A stretch of DNA of 64,000 nt from Paenibacillus pectinilyticus. Its GTDB lineage: Bacteria; Bacillota; Bacilli; Paenibacillales; NBRC-103111. The translations under genes were made by a program, and so were the position numbers. Location: positions 187,678 to 251,677 of the forward strand of contig NZ_LYPC01000020.1 of NCBI RefSeq assembly GCF_001700435.1. The letters run 5' to 3'. The notes under the pieces were generated by a model, which saw only the letters and a program-made list of their open reading frames with translations, did no database searches and was not told the DNA's origin. Shown piece after piece: positions 61,069-64,000 of the stretch. How positions within the stretch are numbered: position 1 is the first letter of the stretch; every line of letters starts with the position of its first letter.

Positions 61069-61656
61069 TCAGACTTCAATTCCTCTTAAGAAAAAATCAA
61101 GTGTAGGGCCAACCTGAGCCGTTAGTGAATATTTCTGGCCGGAAATGAGCCAAGAAGTAACGACTTCATCCATGCCGCCGAAAATAAGAAGCCTCACGAG
61201 TTTCACATCTAGATTGGGACGGAAGCTGCCATCCTTCTTACCTCTTTCTAATATATTTTCGATGAGGATAATATATCTCTTGAGGGCAAGCCCAATCTCT
61301 TTGCGTAGCTCCAAATCACTTTGGCGCAGCTCAATTTGTGTGAGGTAGGCCATATGAATGTTCGTTTCCAGCTCGCTGAAATGAATTTCACAGATTTTGC
61401 GAAGCGCATCCTTCGCGCTGGCGCTTTCATCTACGGCACGATTGAATTTCTCAACGAGCTCGCCTAATTTTTCCTGGAACAGACTAGTCAGGATATCCTC
61501 CTTCTTCTTGAAGTAAAGATAAATGGTACCATCAGCGACGCCAGCTTCTTTGGCAATGCGAGAAACTTGTGATTTATGGAAACCATTTTCTGCAAAAACC
61601 TTCATGGCGCCCTCCAGAATCGCGTAATACTTGTCTGGTTTTTTGCCACTTGTCAA
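61069..61656 (-). CDS. fadR: TetR-family fatty acid degradation repressor FadR (YsiA)
   Basis: About 195 residues. The helix-turn-helix HKSQVSRIAKEAGVADGTIYLYFKKKEDIL and the later YLTQIELRQSDLELRKEIG closely follow B. subtilis FadR, which represses beta-oxidation genes and is released by long-chain acyl-CoA. The TTG at 61656, 6 bases after GAGGTG, is preferred to the GTG at 61665, which abuts it. A perfect FadR operator lies 35 bases upstream, so it should autoregulate. etfB and etfA follow. Confidence 0.92.
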   Translation of the reverse strand: MTSGKKPDKYYAILEGAMKVFAENGFHKSQVSRIAKEAGVADGTIYLYFKKKEDILTSLFQEKLGELVEKFNRAVDESASAKDALRKICEIHFSELETNIHMAYLTQIELRQSDLELRKEIGLALKRYIILIENILERGKKDGSFRPNLDVKLVRLLIFGGMDEVVTSWLISGQKYSLTAQVGPTLDFFLRGIEV

Positions 61657-61690
61657 GGAGATCACCTCGGTGTTAGAATACAGATATTGG

Positions 61691-61708
61691 TGAATGAATA
61701 CTCATTCA
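61691..61708. promoter_or_regulatory. FadR operator
   Basis: TGAATGAATACTCATTCA, a perfect match to the Bacillus FadR consensus TGAATGANTANTCATTCA. It lies between the divergent fadR and fadF genes, 35 bases from the fadR start. Confidence 0.92.
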
Positions 61709-61871
61709 TTTCGTAATTTCATCATAAAATACGCAGTACGCCTTGTCAACGACTTATTCCGCTTAACCAAGCAAGTAGGGAGGTTTGTCGGCTTACTCTT
61801 CACAATGAAGCACGTTTCTACTCTTATTTGAAAAAGGGATGATGGAAATTTGCTTTTTTCTGATAGGGTGA

Positions 61872-61885
61872 TGAAAGCGCTAACA
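61872..61885. promoter_or_regulatory. Catabolite-responsive element (cre) upstream of fadF
   Basis: TGAAAGCGCTAACA matches the CcpA cre consensus TGWAANCGNTNWCA at every position, 25 bases before the fadF start. It suggests glucose repression of fadF. Confidence 0.8.
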
Positions 61886-61909
61886 ATTAAATAATAAGGA
61901 GGCTCCTCC

Positions 61910-63955
61910 ATGACCGGTACGCTGATTCAATTTCTCCTTTTTCTGGCGGTAACGGGTTTGGCGCTCTATGGGTTCGGCCGGGTCGTTTACCACCGATATT
62001 TATATATCCAGTTGGGGAAATCGGTGAATTTGAAAAAGGAAGCGAAGATACGGCTTCAAGGATTTATGGTTCAAGTGTTTGGCCAGACGAAGTTATTGAA
62101 GGATAAAAAGAGCGGCATTATGCATATCGTGATCTTTTATGGCTTCATTATTCTACAGCTAGGCGCGTTGGACCTTATTTTAAAAGGATTAATTGACCGA
62201 GGGTTACCGATACCGGGGTACAAATACTTCACCCTCATCCAAGAAATAACGGTTGGGTTGATCGTGCTGGCAATGGGATATGCAACCTATCGTCGATACG
62301 TGGAGAAGCTGAAACGTCTCAAACGTGGCTGGAAACCAAGTATTGTTGTGTTTTTCATTCTGTTTTTGATGTTATCCGTTGTCGTGAGCGGGGGCTTTGA
62401 ACGGGTGCGGGAAGGTCTTCCGTCATCAGGCTACGCTCCGCTAACATCAGCTTGGGCAGCCATATTCGATGGGATATCTACATCTGCGGCAACTGTGGGT
62501 TTCTATACAGGCTGGTGGATGCATCTGATGATTCTGTTTTCTTTCCTCATCTATGTGCCGCAGTCCAAGCATTTTCACATCATTACGGCTCCAATCAATA
62601 TCTTGCTTCGGCGTACGGAGCCGACTGGCAAGCTGACTTCACTGGATTTGGAGGATGAAGAGGCGGAGTCATTCGGTGTAGGTAAAATCGAGGATTTTAC
62701 GCAAAAGCAGATGCTGGATTTCTACTCTTGTGTAGAATGCGGCCGATGTACGAGCGTGTGTCCTGCAAATACAACAGGTAAGCTGTTGTCACCGATGCAC
62801 CTCATTACCAAGCTTCGCGATCATCTGACGGAGAAAGGTGCAGCCATTACTTCGAAATCTCCTTGGGTACCTGCGATGGTGTTCGCGCCAGAGTCACATG
62901 GAAACCCGTTAGAGGTCGAACTGATCGGCGATGTGATCACTGAAGAAGAGCTTTGGGCTTGCACGACTTGCCGGAACTGTGAAGATCAATGTCCTGTTGC
63001 GAATGAGCATGTGGATAAAATCATTGATATGCGCAGGCACTTGGTGCTAACACAAGGCAGTATGCCACATGATGGGCAGCGTGCACTGCAAAATATCGAG
63101 AGACAAGGCAACCCGTGGGGTATCTCTCGAAATGACCGTGTGAAATGGGTCAAAGAGGTGGACCCTGAAGATGCGCTTGAAGTAAGAACCGTCAAAGAAA
63201 ATCCGTCGTTCGAGTATCTATTTTTCCTCGGCTCAATGGGAGCCTATGATAATCGCAGTCGCAAGATCACCCATGCATTCGTGAAATTAATGAAGGAGGC
63301 TGGTATTTCTTTTGCCATATTAGGAAATGAGGAGAGGAATTCCGGCGATACCCCGCGCCGTATGGGGAATGAATTCCTGTTTCAGCAGTTATGTGCAGAT
63401 AATATTGCGACGTTCCAGAAGTACAAGGTGAAGAAGATCGTCACGACATGCCCGCATACGTATCATACGTTCAAAAATGAGTATCCCGATTTTGGCTTAA
63501 CCGCCGAGGTTTTTCATCATACCGAACTGCTGGACCTGTGGGTCAAAGAAGGGCGCTTAACGCCGCAATTTGAGGTGAAAGAGCGCATTACGTACCATGA
63601 TTCCTGCTACTTAGGCCGCTACAACGAAGTTTACGAGGAGCCACGGAATGTGCTGCGCGCTATTCCTGGCGTGGAACTTGTGGAACAATCGCGTTCGCGT
63701 GAGAACAGTATGTGCTGTGGTGCTGGTGGCGGCATGATGTGGATGGAAGAAACGGCGGGTACCCGAGTGAATGTGGCGCGTACGGAGCAGCTACTGAGTG
63801 TTCAGCCGACGATAATCTCCTCAGCGTGTCCCTATTGCTTAACGATGGTGGAGGATGGCACGAAGTTGAAAGAAGTAGAGGAAAGGGTAAAAGCGCGAGA
63901 TATCGCGGAAATTCTTGCACAATCGGTGTTTGGCTTGACTGAAAAAACGGGATAG
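61910..63955 (+). CDS. fadF: FadF (YwjF): membrane FeS oxidoreductase linked to ETF
   Basis: A 681-residue protein. Residues 1-245 hold about six hydrophobic segments (NarI-like heme b region). Two 4Fe-4S sets follow: CVECGRCTSVCPANTTG near 279 and CTTCRNCEDQCPVANEH near 351. The C-terminal half has two CCG-type domains (TCPHTYHTFKNEYP, DSCYLGRYNEVYEEPR, CCGAGGGMMWMEE). This is the plan of Bacillus FadF, thought to pass electrons from ETF to menaquinone. AAGGAGG precedes the ATG by 7 bases. The last 45 bases of the window after its stop are noncoding as far as visible. Confidence 0.92.
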   Translation: MTGTLIQFLLFLAVTGLALYGFGRVVYHRYLYIQLGKSVNLKKEAKIRLQGFMVQVFGQTKLLKDKKSGIMHIVIFYGFIILQLGALDLILKGLIDRGLPIPGYKYFTLIQEITVGLIVLAMGYATYRRYVEKLKRLKRGWKPSIVVFFILFLMLSVVVSGGFERVREGLPSSGYAPLTSAWAAIFDGISTSAATVGFYTGWWMHLMILFSFLIYVPQSKHFHIITAPINILLRRTEPTGKLTSLDLEDEEAESFGVGKIEDFTQKQMLDFYSCVECGRCTSVCPANTTGKLLSPMHLITKLRDHLTEKGAAITSKSPWVPAMVFAPESHGNPLEVELIGDVITEEELWACTTCRNCEDQCPVANEHVDKIIDMRRHLVLTQGSMPHDGQRALQNIERQGNPWGISRNDRVKWVKEVDPEDALEVRTVKENPSFEYLFFLGSMGAYDNRSRKITHAFVKLMKEAGISFAILGNEERNSGDTPRRMGNEFLFQQLCADNIATFQKYKVKKIVTTCPHTYHTFKNEYPDFGLTAEVFHHTELLDLWVKEGRLTPQFEVKERITYHDSCYLGRYNEVYEEPRNVLRAIPGVELVEQSRSRENSMCCGAGGGMMWMEETAGTRVNVARTEQLLSVQPTIISSACPYCLTMVEDGTKLKEVEERVKARDIAEILAQSVFGLTEKTG

Positions 63956-64000
63956 TGATTGCTTTTCGAAGCTAGTTTTTCCAAAGAAAAACGGAATGAA

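Noticed and set aside
1..64000. CRISPR arrays, tRNA or rRNA genes, insertion sequences
   Set aside because: No direct-repeat array, no cloverleaf-like sequence with a CCA end and no transposase frame were seen on reading the window; the only repeats are the short ones listed.

Overview
The window reads as one chromosomal segment of an endospore-forming, moderately low-GC Firmicute, most likely Paenibacillaceae (Paenibacillus/Cohnella type). The evidence is gene content: a GerA/GerB/GerC-type germinant receptor, a YhcN/YlaJ-type spore lipoprotein, KapB, a Bacillus-type FadR regulon with a full-consensus operator, strong AAGGAGG ribosome binding sites, and a Tad locus of the kind seen in this family. 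No rRNA, tRNA, CRISPR array, phage or transposase gene was found.

Layout. 1-5969: 3' end of a type IVa pilus operon (pilB end, pilT, pilC, major pilin plus terminator, pilD, a fused pilM-pilN, pilO). 6050-15054: a nitroreductase on the minus strand, then a plus-strand nucleic-acid repair group (MrfA-type helicase, MrfB-type exonuclease, Fpg/Nei-like glycosylase, endonuclease IV, a cyclic-phosphate-processing receiver-domain protein), a lone ABC ATPase and an RlmM/FtsJ-like methyltransferase. 15144-28663: a Ser/Thr kinase with a degenerate MinD/CpaE-like tail, TspO, an acyl-CoA thioesterase, then a complete Tad/Flp pilus operon (leader hairpin, 31-codon ORF, cpaE, cpaF, tadB, tadC, flp, three TadE/TadG-like genes, cpaA) ending in an FHA-domain protein.

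28766-35631: three ABC-F ATPases (YfmM, YfmR/Uup and YkpA types) interleaved with a Dabb protein and an M42 peptidase, with a 167-bp inverted-repeat element before the third. 35697-46385: small conserved unknowns, a thioredoxin, KapB, a Gfo/Idh/MocA oxidoreductase, a TRIC/UPF0126 membrane protein, a spore lipoprotein with a 50-codon neighbour, a MoxR-VWA pair, PurT and a second thioesterase. 46627-48260: VanW and DUF817 proteins. 48305-53569: a minus-strand sulfate ABC transporter with a well-defined promoter and operator-like palindrome, divergent from a hydrolase-yezD pair. 53665-59025: a lysophospholipase-like hydrolase, a SnoaL-like protein and a ger operon in B-A-C order. 59201-63955: fadR-etfB-etfA facing fadF, with a FadR box and a cre site between them.

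The most interesting parts are the Tad locus bracketed by a kinase and an FHA protein (with a noncanonical start for cpaA and a structured leader), the repair operon that includes a receiver-like cyclic-phosphate domain, and the inverted-repeat element at 33807-33973. Functions come from motifs and remembered family resemblance; no database search was run.
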